This document shows, one piece after another, positions 34,970-44,252 of a stretch of 64,000 nucleotides of DNA; position 1 is the first letter of the stretch; each line of letters starts with the position of its first letter. Position numbers and translations under genes: made by a program. Below the pieces are notes generated by a model. It made no database searches and was not told the DNA's origin. It saw only the letters and a program-made list of their open reading frames with translations. Origin of the DNA: Onstottus_B arcticum (GTDB lineage: Bacteria; Acidobacteriota; Blastocatellia; UBA7656); the NCBI GenBank assembly GCA_038040485.1, contig JBBPIE010000002.1, forward strand, positions 62,001 to 126,000, read 5' to 3'.

Positions 34970-36319
34970 ATGCGAGTGTTAGCCTCAACAGTCGGGTTGA
35001 TCCTTCTGGTACTCACCACTCCAAACATAATTATTTGCCAGTCGCCCAACGCGGGATCTGCGCATGGTTCGATAGAAGGACAGGTTGCGCTCTCCGGACA
35101 GCCTATGTCTGGAGCTACGGTGATACTAGTTTCGCGGAATGCGCAGCGGAGTGAGATCAGCGCGCGATCAGCCACCGACAACCTCGGGCATTTTAGAATT
35201 GAGGGCGTGACGCCGGGGAGCTATTTTATCGATGCTTTTGTTCCTGCTTTCGTAGCGAGCGGGAGCAATCTCTCGCCGCAGGAGCGCGGCAAAGCGGTGA
35301 TCGTTGGCGAAGGGGAGGCGGTAACCGGAGTAGAAATAGCGCTCGTGAGAGGCGGAGTCATCACCGGTCGAGTGGTGGATTCTTCCCGACAGCCCTTGAT
35401 CAATATGTCAGTCAATCTGACGCGCCTTGATCCGAGTGGCCGTCCGATCGCAAACCTGATCGCCGTTTCAGACGAGTATATGTACAAGACCGATGACCGC
35501 GGAGTTTATCGCATCTTCGGTTTGGTCCCGGGTCGATACAAGGTGTCTGTGGGCGTACCGTCTGGAGGCGGTGCGATCCGCTACAAGGGCGGCTACTATC
35601 CGCTAACCTTTCATCCTGATGTGACCGACGAATCTAAGGCCCGGATTATCGAACTGGACGAGGCCCGCGAGGTTGGAGACGCCGACATCGTCGTGGCCTC
35701 TTTTGCTAAAACCTTTGACGCATCGGGACAGATTATTGATGCGGGTTTTGGGAAAGGCGTTTCAGGTTTGCTATACGGGTATGGCGCGGTTTCAGACGCC
35801 GGGCAATATGTAGGAACTGTTGGCCTGACGGCTACCAGGTCTACCTCAAAGGGCAAGTTTCTCATTGATGGCCTGACGCCCGGGCGATACGCAGCGTATG
35901 CAGTCAATGAGGGTGACGATGAGTTCTATTCCGAGCCAACAATCTTTGAAATAACAGACTCCGAGGTAAGCGACCTGAAAATCACGGTGAAGCGTGGCGC
36001 GAGCATCAGGGGAATGATCGCTTTCGAAGGAATAGATGCTGCGAACGCTCTCGCGAACGTGACAAAACTATATGTCAAGCTCACTATGACACCGCCAGTA
36101 CTGGAAGCCTTTCGAAGAGATACTATCCGAATCACTCCTGATGGAAGATTCGTTGGGGTCGGACTGCGGCCAGGCAAAGTCAGTATTTCGGTGTTGGGCT
36201 CAATTGGGGGAAGGAATGTCACACTCTCACGAATTGAGCATAACGGCGTGGAGCAACAAGCACTTGAGTTGGTCGCAGGTGAGCAGGTTACTGGCGTTAA
36301 GCTTGTAGTGAGCTATTAA
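34970..36319 (+). CDS. exported protein with carboxypeptidase-regulatory-like domains (first copy)
   Basis: A 449-aa secreted protein: signal peptide (MRVLASTVGLILLVLTTPNI), then IEGQVALSGQPMSGATVILVS..., a carboxypeptidase-regulatory/transthyretin-like beta domain. Repeats of the same fold follow (GGVITGRVVDSSRQPLINMSV, GASIRGMIAFEG), joined by TDDRGVYRIFGLVPGRYKV, a typical recurring segment. No enzyme motif is seen. Such proteins often bear on surface carbohydrate or protein binding. ATG 34970 is preferred over GTG 34964; no good ribosome-binding site is visible. A paralogue follows 71 nt later. Confidence 0.75.
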   Translation: MRVLASTVGLILLVLTTPNIIICQSPNAGSAHGSIEGQVALSGQPMSGATVILVSRNAQRSEISARSATDNLGHFRIEGVTPGSYFIDAFVPAFVASGSNLSPQERGKAVIVGEGEAVTGVEIALVRGGVITGRVVDSSRQPLINMSVNLTRLDPSGRPIANLIAVSDEYMYKTDDRGVYRIFGLVPGRYKVSVGVPSGGGAIRYKGGYYPLTFHPDVTDESKARIIELDEAREVGDADIVVASFAKTFDASGQIIDAGFGKGVSGLLYGYGAVSDAGQYVGTVGLTATRSTSKGKFLIDGLTPGRYAAYAVNEGDDEFYSEPTIFEITDSEVSDLKITVKRGASIRGMIAFEGIDAANALANVTKLYVKLTMTPPVLEAFRRDTIRITPDGRFVGVGLRPGKVSISVLGSIGGRNVTLSRIEHNGVEQQALELVAGEQVTGVKLVVSY

Positions 36320-36390
36320 GAAGATAGAACTTCGAAGGCGGCGGAAACAAGAAAAGTCCTTGCGTCACCCGAAGAGTTGGACCGGCACTC

Positions 36391-38160
36391 ATGATAAACA
36401 AGCCAGCGTTTGCTTGGATCTTGCTCTTGTATGGGTTTCCGCTTGCGCGGCCGGCTCAACTCCTACCCGCGACCGTTGGCACGCCTACAGTGCAAAAATC
36501 CGAGGCACAATCAAGACGGCGCGCGGGTCAACTGGCGGGTTATGTAACGGCCGATTCGGGCCGTCCCTTGGCAAGGGCTCAAGTAACTATTACCAACATA
36601 GCGGATGTCGGAGCGTCAGGTAGGCGCATCGGGGTGACAGATGAACAAGGAGGGTTTCAGTTTAACGGTGTGCCCGACGGCGCTTACGCTCTTTCTGTTC
36701 GCGCTCCCGGTTATGTCCGGACGGGCGACTCGACTGGGTCGAAGTACTATAGGCCAGGCGATTTCGTAGCTATCTCCATGCAAAAGGGTGGAGTGATTAC
36801 CGGTACCGTCAAGAACCACGCCGGAGAGCCCTTGATAAACGTGCCCGTGAGAGCGTTGCGCGTCGAAGACATGGATCGGAAAGCAAAGGCATTGAACGCA
36901 TCATTTGCCTCGCGGCTCACGGATGACCGCGGAGTATATAGATTGTACGGACTGGAGCCGGGGGTCTACGTGGTCTGTGCTGGGGGCGGTTCTCGCTCCT
37001 ATGCGGGCTTCAACAAATATGAAAACGAGACCCCAACCTATCATCCTTCGTCCGTCCGCCAGACAGCGGGAAAAGTGATGGTAGCCGGTGGGCAAGAGGT
37101 TGGTGGAGTGGACATCGCATACCGGGGCGAAAAAGGACATGCGGTTAGCGGGGTGGTGATCGGAGTCCGCACGACACGTTTCGGCCCAGCGACCGCGGTC
37201 GCGCTCGGCGATTGGTCGACGCGCGAAATCATAGGTGTCGGATCGACCGTCCAGGACCAGTCGTTCGCATTCTACGGAGTGCCGGATGGTGATTACTACT
37301 TGATCGCCAGACACTTCGCTGATGGCGAACAGGAGGGAGCCGTTTCAAAGCCGACACGCATCAAGGTCGCTGGAGGGGACGTGGCTGGAGCCCAGTTGAC
37401 ACTTTCTCCGCTCGCATCGGTTTCGGGACTGGTGGTCCTCGAGCCGCTCCCAAAGGAATCACCAGTCAAGTGCGCGCTAGAACCAAACGCGCTTGTTGAG
37501 GACGCGGTTGTGTCTCTCTATCGCGAGCCATCAGAGTACGACCCTGGCCAGCTCTGGGATACTGACAACATCCATGGCGGCGCGAACGACAGGGGCCGCT
37601 TCATTCTTAACGGCATAAGCGCAGGCCGTTACCGAATAGACGCTTCGCTATTCCATGAGAGTTGGTTCGCGAAGTCTCTTGTGATGCTAAGAGAGCCGGC
37701 GTCCGATCCGAAAAGAGCGACGGATTCCGGCCCAGGCAATCCAATACTCGAGAGTCTTTCGGTTCAGTCGGGCGATCGAACACGTTTGAAGATTACGTTT
37801 GCTGAGGGAGCTGCCACCTTGAACGGTCGTGTATTGGGACCAAGAGGAAAGCCGCTGCCCTCTCGGCTCTATGTTCATCTGGTGCCGGCTGAGCCGTTGA
37901 AAACCTCCGACGAGGTTCTCCGATTCCTTGAATCAGAAGTACGCGAGGACGGCAGCTTTTCCCTTGAGCATATCGCGCCTGGCAAGTATTGGGTCTTTGC
38001 AAAGAGCGGCGCTAACCGGCCGTCCGTGTCTTTGTCGGCCCCATCATCGTGGACCGCGACGGGCCGCGCGATGCTTCGCAAAGAGGGGCAGAAGTCGAAG
38101 GCGGCTATAGAACTAGGTCCTTGCCAAAGCGCAAAGGGTTACGTTGTCACATACAATTGA
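36391..38160 (+). CDS. exported protein with carboxypeptidase-regulatory-like domains (second copy)
   Basis: A 589-aa paralogue of the preceding gene. It has an N-terminal export helix (INKPAFAWILLLYGFPLARP), AGYVTADSGRPLARAQVTI and KGGVITGTVKNHAGEPLINV. TDDRGVYRLYGLEPGVYVV, nearly the same phrase as its neighbour, precedes further beta-domain repeats up to LPSRLYVHLVPAEP. It has no catalytic motif. The tandem pair shares the order of domains, so it arose by duplication with an added domain. Co-transcription is likely. Confidence 0.75.
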   Translation: MINKPAFAWILLLYGFPLARPAQLLPATVGTPTVQKSEAQSRRRAGQLAGYVTADSGRPLARAQVTITNIADVGASGRRIGVTDEQGGFQFNGVPDGAYALSVRAPGYVRTGDSTGSKYYRPGDFVAISMQKGGVITGTVKNHAGEPLINVPVRALRVEDMDRKAKALNASFASRLTDDRGVYRLYGLEPGVYVVCAGGGSRSYAGFNKYENETPTYHPSSVRQTAGKVMVAGGQEVGGVDIAYRGEKGHAVSGVVIGVRTTRFGPATAVALGDWSTREIIGVGSTVQDQSFAFYGVPDGDYYLIARHFADGEQEGAVSKPTRIKVAGGDVAGAQLTLSPLASVSGLVVLEPLPKESPVKCALEPNALVEDAVVSLYREPSEYDPGQLWDTDNIHGGANDRGRFILNGISAGRYRIDASLFHESWFAKSLVMLREPASDPKRATDSGPGNPILESLSVQSGDRTRLKITFAEGAATLNGRVLGPRGKPLPSRLYVHLVPAEPLKTSDEVLRFLESEVREDGSFSLEHIAPGKYWVFAKSGANRPSVSLSAPSSWTATGRAMLRKEGQKSKAAIELGPCQSAKGYVVTYN

Positions 38161-38332
38161 GTGAAATCGCGCGACCGGCGCACCTGGCCGTTGCAAGTAT
38201 CCGGCGACGGCCGCCTCCCAGCCTCTTTCGTTTATGTTAGCTCTGCGCGAAAGCTGTCACGCAGACGATCAGCAAGCCGCCGCACGACCTGCACCTTGAA
38301 GCCCACTTTTTCAACGTGATAGACTCGGCTCG

Positions 38333-40822
38333 ATGTTTCCGCTGATTGATCGCTACCTGATCCGAGAAATTGTTCCTTACCTGCTACTCGGGGTTCTGCT
38401 GCTAACCGCGATAATCTTCGCTCAGGAGGCATCCCGGTTTTCAGAACTGCTTGTGGTCGCCTCACGCAACGGAATGCCGATGCGAACGCTCTGGCTGGTG
38501 ATGGCCGCGCTTGTGCCTGGAATTCTTGTGTTCACGTTGCCGGTTTCGCTTTTGATCGGAACGCTTGTAGGGCTCGGGCGGCTATCGGGTGACAGCGAGA
38601 TCGTTGCGCTTGGAGCAGGCGGGACAAGCCGGCTTCGCATCCTGCGGCCAGTCGTATTGCTCTCCCTCGCCGTCGCCGCCGCGATGTTTTACATAACTTT
38701 CAGCGTGCTCCCGCTTTCGATACGCAACCTCACCGACCTGAAGGCCAACCAGTCGCTTATCTTTCAGGGATTGAACGCCGAGATCAAGCCGCGAGTCTTT
38801 GAAGAAAGCATTCCGCAGAAGGTCATCTACATCGAGGACATCGATCGCGCGCGCGATGTATGGCACAACATCTTTCTCGTTGATCTTGGTGAATCGCAAG
38901 GCGACATGAGGATCTTTACCGCATCGTCGGGCTCGCTTCGCCAGGGCGAGCGCTCGGAGATGCCCGAGCTCCACTTGCAACACGTCGCGCTTCACCAGAC
39001 CACTCTGAATCAACCCTCCGAAGAAGAAGGGGGCCAGCCGCGAGAAACAAAGCAAGACTCAGCGCAAGCCATTTCCGTGGCTCCCGCGCTCTCAAGCGAC
39101 TCGACAGGCTCGGAGAAGAAGGACAGGAAGCGGAACTCGCGGAACTACACGGCCGGGCTCTTCGATGAGATGACTGTTGGACTCGAGGTTGGCGACGAGA
39201 AGCGGACCGAAGCTGCTGGAATCGATCGCGAGGCGCGACCGGTTGAGGAGATGCCGTGGAGCGAACTCATCCACTACGCGCCGGCGGCAACAGATGCGCA
39301 GGATTGGCTTGCGGAAATCCACAAGCGGATTGCTCTGCCAACCGCTTGCCTGGTGTTCGCGCTGCTCGGGGTGGCGTTCGGAATAAGCAATGTGCGCATA
39401 GGACGTTCCCTCGGTTTACTGCTCGGGCTGGGCATCACAATCATCTACTACCTGCTGGCGTTGTGGGGACAACACGCACAAGCAGCCGGCCGCGTTCCGC
39501 CGTGGTTCGGAATCTGGCTGGCCAACATGGTGCTGGCGGCCTTCGGTGTAGTGGTCCTCTGGTCGCAACGCCGGCCGGGTTCGGATGCGCTTTCAGCGCT
39601 TTCAGCCATTCGCCACTCGTGGCCGTTTCAAAGGAGGCAAGAAGGCGAGCATCTCGGCGGCGGGCTCGAACGGCCGCCGACGCCAAAGTCGCTTGAAGAA
39701 CCCGTCGGCGCGCGCAGAAGGTTTCACCTCCCCCAGTTACTTGACCGGCTGGTGCTCTCGGACCTCGTGCGCTTTTTCGCCTACATCCTGGGAGGTTTCT
39801 CGATTCTCTTTCTCATCATCACTTTGTTCCAGTTGTTGGACTACATCACTCGCAACAACATCGAATGGCTGGTAGTAGCAAACTATCTTGTTTTCCTGCT
39901 TCCGACGATCGTCAACTACGTGGCGCCGCTGGCTGCGCTGGTTGCGGTTATGGTGACGTTCGCGATACTTCAGAAGAGCAGCCAGGTAGTCGCGCTGAAG
40001 GCATCGGGCCAGTCGATCTATCGTATGGCTGCGCCTGCGCTTGTTGGATCGATCCTTCTGTCGGGGATCGTCTTCCTGAATCAGGATTACATCATGCCGT
40101 TCACCGAGCGACGCCAAAACAACCTGCGCTACTTGATCCGTAAGGGCCAGGAGCCGCCCCAGACTTTTTATCAAACCTCGAACCAGTGGATATGCGGGAC
40201 CGACTCGCGAATCTTCAACTATTCGTATTTCAATCCGACGAACAACAGCTTCGCGCGATTGAGCGTGATTGATCTCTCGAAGGAACCGTACGGGATCAAG
40301 CGGCGCTTCTACGCGCGGCGCGCCTGGTGGGACAGCGGGCCACAGGAATGGGTCCTTGAAAACGGCTGGGAGAGCCGCTTCGAAAACGAGAAGCCTTCGT
40401 TCTATGAAGGTTTCAAGGAACGGAGGGTGTCACTCGAGGAGCATCCTGACTACTTCAAGAAGGAACTGGTGGGTTCGCGGTCGCTGACCCTTAATCAGTT
40501 GAGGCGAAAGATTGCGGATCTCTCTCGGTCGGGCTTCGACGTAGTCGACTTAAAGATCGCGTTGCAAGGCAAGGTCGCGTTCCCTCTGACCTGTCTGGTG
40601 ATGGTGATGGTGGGGTTGCCGTTCTCGTTTTCAGCAGGCAAACGAGGAGCGCTATTCGGTCTTGCGATAGGCATCGGGATCGGTCTCGCTTACTGGGGCC
40701 TCCTGGGTCTCTTTACTCAGATGGGCCGTTACGAGATACTGCCGCCTCTGCTGGCTGCGTGGGGTCCGAACATGCTGTTCGGCGCCGGCGGGCTCTACTT
40801 GTTCCTGACCTCCAGGACCTAA
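38333..40822 (+). CDS. fused LptF-LptG permease of the lipopolysaccharide exporter
   Basis: One 829-aa protein contains two LptF/G (YjgP/YjgQ) permease units. The first unit (about 1-420) begins FPLIDRYLIREIVPYLLLGVLLL, with the LKANQSLIFQGLNAEIKPRVF periplasmic start, and ends with three helices after HKRIALPTACLVFALLGVAFG. A linker (about 425-465) leads to the second unit (about 466-829), LVLSDLVRFFAYILGGFSILF, ending in LQGKVAFPLTCLVMVMVGLPF and three helices. In most diderms these are separate lptF and lptG genes that flank the LptB2 ATPase. LptF/G pull lipopolysaccharide from the inner membrane into the Lpt bridge. No lptB is nearby. Confidence 0.9.
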   Translation: MFPLIDRYLIREIVPYLLLGVLLLTAIIFAQEASRFSELLVVASRNGMPMRTLWLVMAALVPGILVFTLPVSLLIGTLVGLGRLSGDSEIVALGAGGTSRLRILRPVVLLSLAVAAAMFYITFSVLPLSIRNLTDLKANQSLIFQGLNAEIKPRVFEESIPQKVIYIEDIDRARDVWHNIFLVDLGESQGDMRIFTASSGSLRQGERSEMPELHLQHVALHQTTLNQPSEEEGGQPRETKQDSAQAISVAPALSSDSTGSEKKDRKRNSRNYTAGLFDEMTVGLEVGDEKRTEAAGIDREARPVEEMPWSELIHYAPAATDAQDWLAEIHKRIALPTACLVFALLGVAFGISNVRIGRSLGLLLGLGITIIYYLLALWGQHAQAAGRVPPWFGIWLANMVLAAFGVVVLWSQRRPGSDALSALSAIRHSWPFQRRQEGEHLGGGLERPPTPKSLEEPVGARRRFHLPQLLDRLVLSDLVRFFAYILGGFSILFLIITLFQLLDYITRNNIEWLVVANYLVFLLPTIVNYVAPLAALVAVMVTFAILQKSSQVVALKASGQSIYRMAAPALVGSILLSGIVFLNQDYIMPFTERRQNNLRYLIRKGQEPPQTFYQTSNQWICGTDSRIFNYSYFNPTNNSFARLSVIDLSKEPYGIKRRFYARRAWWDSGPQEWVLENGWESRFENEKPSFYEGFKERRVSLEEHPDYFKKELVGSRSLTLNQLRRKIADLSRSGFDVVDLKIALQGKVAFPLTCLVMVMVGLPFSFSAGKRGALFGLAIGIGIGLAYWGLLGLFTQMGRYEILPPLLAAWGPNMLFGAGGLYLFLTSRT

Positions 40823-40830
40823 TTGCTCGC

Positions 40831-41331
40831 TCACCCCAGCATTTTCACAAGACCGGCCAAGGCGCGTTTGCTGCTCTCCCAGTACAACATCTCAAGCGCT
40901 CCAGAGGAATCGACCCAGGCCCAGGAGTCGTGCTCCTTCGGATCAATCCGAACTTCCTGCTTCTTGATTCTGAGCGCGAAGCAGACTTCTTCGTTGTGGG
41001 TGACGCCGGGGGCATACTTTGCGCGCCACTGTGGCGCGATCTCGAAGGTGTTCACCAATTGTAGATCGATCACGTGCTCGAAGTCTGCGTTGATCCCCGT
41101 TTCTTCACGCACTTCTCTGACTGCGGCGTCGACGTGAGTCTCCGCGCCTTCAAGCGAGCCGGTGACCGGTTGCCAGAAGCCGCCGTGGCTTTCAAGACGC
41201 CTGAGCAATAAGAATTCACGTCCCCGCTTCGTCTCTGCGAAGATTACGACTTGCACTGAGCGAGGTTGCTTGTGGGGAATGGTGTCTCCGCCTTTGGCAG
41301 GGGAGTCGAATGAAGGGCTCTTTGGGGACAC
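40831..41331 (-). CDS. NUDIX hydrolase (NudB-like)
   Basis: A 166-aa NUDIX protein with a full box GSLEGAETHVDAAVREVREETG (G-x5-E-x7-REV-x-EE-x-G). PRSVQVVIFAETKRGREFLLLRR before it and GFWQPVTGSLEG resemble dATP/dihydroneopterin triphosphate pyrophosphatases. It would hydrolyse a nucleoside diphosphate-linked substrate in the cytoplasm. The start is unsure: GTG 41331 has AGG upstream and is used here, while a TTG at 41370 extends the frame. It converges with lptFG with only 8 nt between stops. Confidence 0.85.
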   Translation of the reverse strand: MSPKSPSFDSPAKGGDTIPHKQPRSVQVVIFAETKRGREFLLLRRLESHGGFWQPVTGSLEGAETHVDAAVREVREETGINADFEHVIDLQLVNTFEIAPQWRAKYAPGVTHNEEVCFALRIKKQEVRIDPKEHDSWAWVDSSGALEMLYWESSKRALAGLVKMLG

Positions 41332-41501
41332 CTGACCTATCAAATACAGGGTGTCGCGGTGGCCCGGCAAGTTTGATTATTAAAGCCACCCGAGCTTGAA
41401 AGGTGACGGACCACCGCGAGCCGAACCCTGCACTGCTTATCAAAACAACAATTGCGCCCCAGGTTCGAGGTGAGCGTATTGCGTCGCGCTATCGACCATG
41501 C

Positions 41502-41807
41502 TTAGGTGAGAATCGAATCCTTTGCCGCTTTCGCCACCCGGAACTTCAGCGCCGTTCTCGCCTTGATCTGAATCGGCTCGCCGGTTTGCGGGTTTCGTCC
41601 GGTCCGCGCAGCCCGATGCGACTTAACCAGTTTGCCTAAGCCCGGAACGGTAAACTCTCCGTTCTTCTTTGCCTCGCGATAGGCTATCGCGCTTAACGAC
41701 TCGATGAACTGCGCGGCGGTCTTCTTGTTGGTGCCGGTCGCCTCTGCCAGCTCCGCCGCGAGTTGTGTCTTACTCATCTTCTTCGGTTTTACTATTGGTG
41801 TTGCCAT
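41502..41807 (-). CDS. HU family DNA-binding protein
   Basis: A 101-aa histone-like protein: KMSKTQLAAELAEATGTNKKTAAQFI, GEFTVPGLGKLVKSHRAARTGRNPQTGEPIQI (the DNA-binding arm with RNPQTG) and a helical end. It has an N-terminal extension of about 10 residues over typical HU. It bends and compacts DNA as a dimer. The frame is read from ATG 41807; GGAG is 12 nt upstream, a long spacing. Confidence 0.92.
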   Translation of the reverse strand: MATPIVKPKKMSKTQLAAELAEATGTNKKTAAQFIESLSAIAYREAKKNGEFTVPGLGKLVKSHRAARTGRNPQTGEPIQIKARTALKFRVAKAAKDSILT

Positions 41808-42286
41808 TGATGATTGTGTCTCCGTTTCTGGTTTGGTCTCTGTGTCTTTCGCACAGGCAAGTCAAAAGGTTTGATAGCAGCCAGCCGCACTGTCAGTGTT
41901 CCCGGCCTGCTCGTCAGCTGCTCAAAAAGATACCCCTGCTTTGGCCGCCCCTTTCGAGTCAGCAAAACAGGGGGTTCACTTCGTCGCGAAGCGTACTACA
42001 CCACCTCGGCTCTTTGCAACTAAAAAGCGCGAAAAAACCGCACTTTTATTGGTAAATCTCAAACGCCCCTTTCCGCTTTCTTTGTTACGCGGAACATCGC
42101 CTGCTTGGATCGGATTGTCCCCGCAATGCCCAGAATCCAATCAAGGAAGGTAAATCGCAGAGAGTTCAAAGCGGCGATCACTTCAAAATCATTGACTGCG
42201 GTACGCGCCCGGTGAGAGAATCCCACCGTGCGTTTCCCCGCAAGGCTGCCCCAGGGAAGTTTACCCTCTGAAGCGAGCAAGCAAAG
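41808..42286. other. 479-bp intergenic region, no gene supported
   Basis: This lies between divergent HU and nuclease genes. Short frames on both strands lack ribosome-binding sites and family signals. An A/T-run segment near 42020-42060 (AAAAAGCGCGAAAAAACCGC) could belong to promoter or leader structure for either gene, but I cannot define boxes with confidence. Confidence 0.35.
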
Positions 42287-43219
42287 ATGTTACAGTTCAA
42301 GCAAAGACAACCAGAAGCAGACAAGCTTCCCGACCGGTGGAAGATCGGCATTGATCGGGAGCATGTGATCGTTTATGTGGCTGTTGCGCTGATCGCAGGA
42401 TTCGCAGGCGGATTCATTACTAGCAGAATGTTCACCCGGCGAGACAATGCGGCGCAGTTGTCGAACGTCGCTCAACTGCCGTCGCGCGCTGCGTCAACCA
42501 CCAGTCCAACTTCCGATTTTCACCGCGTTAGCCGTATTGTTCGGGCAGACACCATCGAAGTCGAGGAAGTTGGTCCAGTGCGGCTGATCGGCATCGAAAC
42601 TCCCGACGGAAAGGCTCCGAAGGAAATCTACGCGCCTCACGGACAGAGCGCGCTGAATTATGCTGAGAAGTGGTTGCTGAACCAGCAGATCAGGCTCGAC
42701 TATGATTCCGCGAACGCGGTTAGCGACAACAAAGACGACAAGGGACAGACCCTCGCCTACGTTTACACCCGAGATGGAACGCTTATCAACGGTGAGATGG
42801 TGAAGCAGGGCCTTGCGTTCGTGCGGCCTGAACAGTTTCGATTGGGGAACGATTTCCGTGCGCTCGAACGTGAGGCGGTTCAGTCGATGCGCGGAGTGTG
42901 GGGGCCGTCCAATTCCACTTCAGCATTGGCTTCATCGTCGTCTCCCCCGGGCGGGCTGGCAACACCTGGTCTCGACGAAAAAGCCCGGAAGCTTACGCCA
43001 CTCCTGCCCTCCACGATTGGTCCCAATATCCCGTCTCTTTCGGGTACAGGCCCGTCCGAACAGATGGTATTCGTCTCGGGCGGCGACCGCATGTATCACA
43101 AGCCGGGTTGCGAGTTCCTGGACAAAAAGAAGCACCCTGTTCCGTTGTCGCAGGCCAAGTCCGAAGGCTACACCGCATGCTCTCGATGCTACGCTTCCAC
43201 CGTGCTCAAAGCGCCGTAA
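42287..43219 (+). CDS. membrane-anchored thermonuclease-like protein with C-terminal metal-binding motif
   Basis: A 310-aa protein: a membrane helix (about 25-47, HVIVYVAVALIAGFAGGFIT), then an SNase-type OB domain (about 80-205; VSRIVRADTIEVEEVGPVRLIGIETP, LAYVYTRDGTLINGEMVKQGLA). A low-complexity Ser/Pro linker follows, and at the end YHKPGCEFLDKKK...GYTACSRCY, an Ada-like Zn-binding arrangement (YHxxxC...CxxC). In the nuclease domain the usual Arg/Glu active residues cannot all be confirmed by eye. It would act outside the inner membrane on nucleic acid. Ribosome-binding site: AAGCGAGCAAGCAAAG just before ATG, weak. Confidence 0.8.
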   Translation: MLQFKQRQPEADKLPDRWKIGIDREHVIVYVAVALIAGFAGGFITSRMFTRRDNAAQLSNVAQLPSRAASTTSPTSDFHRVSRIVRADTIEVEEVGPVRLIGIETPDGKAPKEIYAPHGQSALNYAEKWLLNQQIRLDYDSANAVSDNKDDKGQTLAYVYTRDGTLINGEMVKQGLAFVRPEQFRLGNDFRALEREAVQSMRGVWGPSNSTSALASSSSPPGGLATPGLDEKARKLTPLLPSTIGPNIPSLSGTGPSEQMVFVSGGDRMYHKPGCEFLDKKKHPVPLSQAKSEGYTACSRCYASTVLKAP

Positions 43220-43358
43220 ACCTACTATCCGGGTTTAGCTGTTGACTGATGGTTTATACTAATCGCTGGATTGCCCCGTGACCTGCCGTTTGAGTGGCTC
43301 GTTCGTAAGAACGCTTCTCCGGCCTTGATCACCAGCCCTGCAGGACAACACGAACAAT

Positions 43359-44210
43359 ATGACTTCACTTCAGACCTCACGATGCCTTGTTGTCTTCATA
43401 GCGCTCTGGTGCACGGCGAGCATGATCGCGCCGGTCGGCGCTCAAGCTGGCGCGAAGACTTCAGCCAAACCTTCAATGTCGAAGAAGCGGCCTGCCTCGC
43501 GGCAAAGTTCACTTACCAAGGCTAAGCAGAATTCAGGATGCGCGCCTTGTGCAGCGGAAGCTGGACGCGGACGCAAGCAATTGCGAGGGAAGAAAACCAT
43601 CGCGGCAAAGCTGCCCTGTCATTCAAAGAACTATCTCGACCCCAAGATTAGAAGAAACTATCAAGCCGCGCTTGTGGATATGAAACGTGCGCGGCTGAGG
43701 CCGAGAGTAACCAGCCACTGGCGGTCGTCGGCAGATCAGGCGAGGCTTCATCGGTGTTCTTTGAGCCAGCGTTGCAGACTCAACCATCCGGGGCTTTACC
43801 GGGCAATGCCGCCAGGCCAGTCGGTCCACGAGGCCGGATTCGCTGTGGACATTGCAAACGTCGCTTCGGGACCTCGCGGCGCGAAGCGCCTCACGCCGAA
43901 GGGCCGCCGCATTGTCGCGATCATGAAGAAGCACGGCTTCAACTGGCGCTATGGTTTGAGTGACCCAGTGCACTTCGAGGCGAACCCGCAACGCTACGGC
44001 TACCGAAGCGTCAACCAGGCTATCAAACGAAATCAAACTGTCTGCGAAGTGAAGCTCGCCAAGGAAAAGAAGCGACCAGCAACGCGCTCACGCGTCAACG
44101 TGCGAGCTCAAACCAGACCATCGAACAAACGAGTCGGCCAGGAAAAACGCTTTCGTACCGAGACGATCTCAACCAAGACGCGGCGGCGCAGTACGAAGTC
44201 GCGGGCGTGA
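43359..44210 (+). CDS. exported M15/VanY-like peptidase-domain protein
   Basis: A 283-aa protein with a signal peptide (about 1-28, SRCLVVFIALWCTASMIAPV...AQA) and a basic low-complexity stretch. An M15 (D-Ala-D-Ala carboxypeptidase VanY-like) domain (about 95-220) follows: VTSHWRSSADQARL, the zinc motif SVHEAGFAVDI (HxxGxAxD), and YGLSDPVHFEANP carrying the third ligand His. The C-terminus is again Lys/Arg-rich. It likely trims peptidoglycan stem peptides in the periplasm. Cysteines at CAPCAAEA and CHSKN may form disulfides. Confidence 0.8.
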   Translation: MTSLQTSRCLVVFIALWCTASMIAPVGAQAGAKTSAKPSMSKKRPASRQSSLTKAKQNSGCAPCAAEAGRGRKQLRGKKTIAAKLPCHSKNYLDPKIRRNYQAALVDMKRARLRPRVTSHWRSSADQARLHRCSLSQRCRLNHPGLYRAMPPGQSVHEAGFAVDIANVASGPRGAKRLTPKGRRIVAIMKKHGFNWRYGLSDPVHFEANPQRYGYRSVNQAIKRNQTVCEVKLAKEKKRPATRSRVNVRAQTRPSNKRVGQEKRFRTETISTKTRRRSTKSRA

Positions 44211-44252
44211 AACATTTTGATCCTGGCCGGCGCCTCGCTCGCAAAGCCCGAG

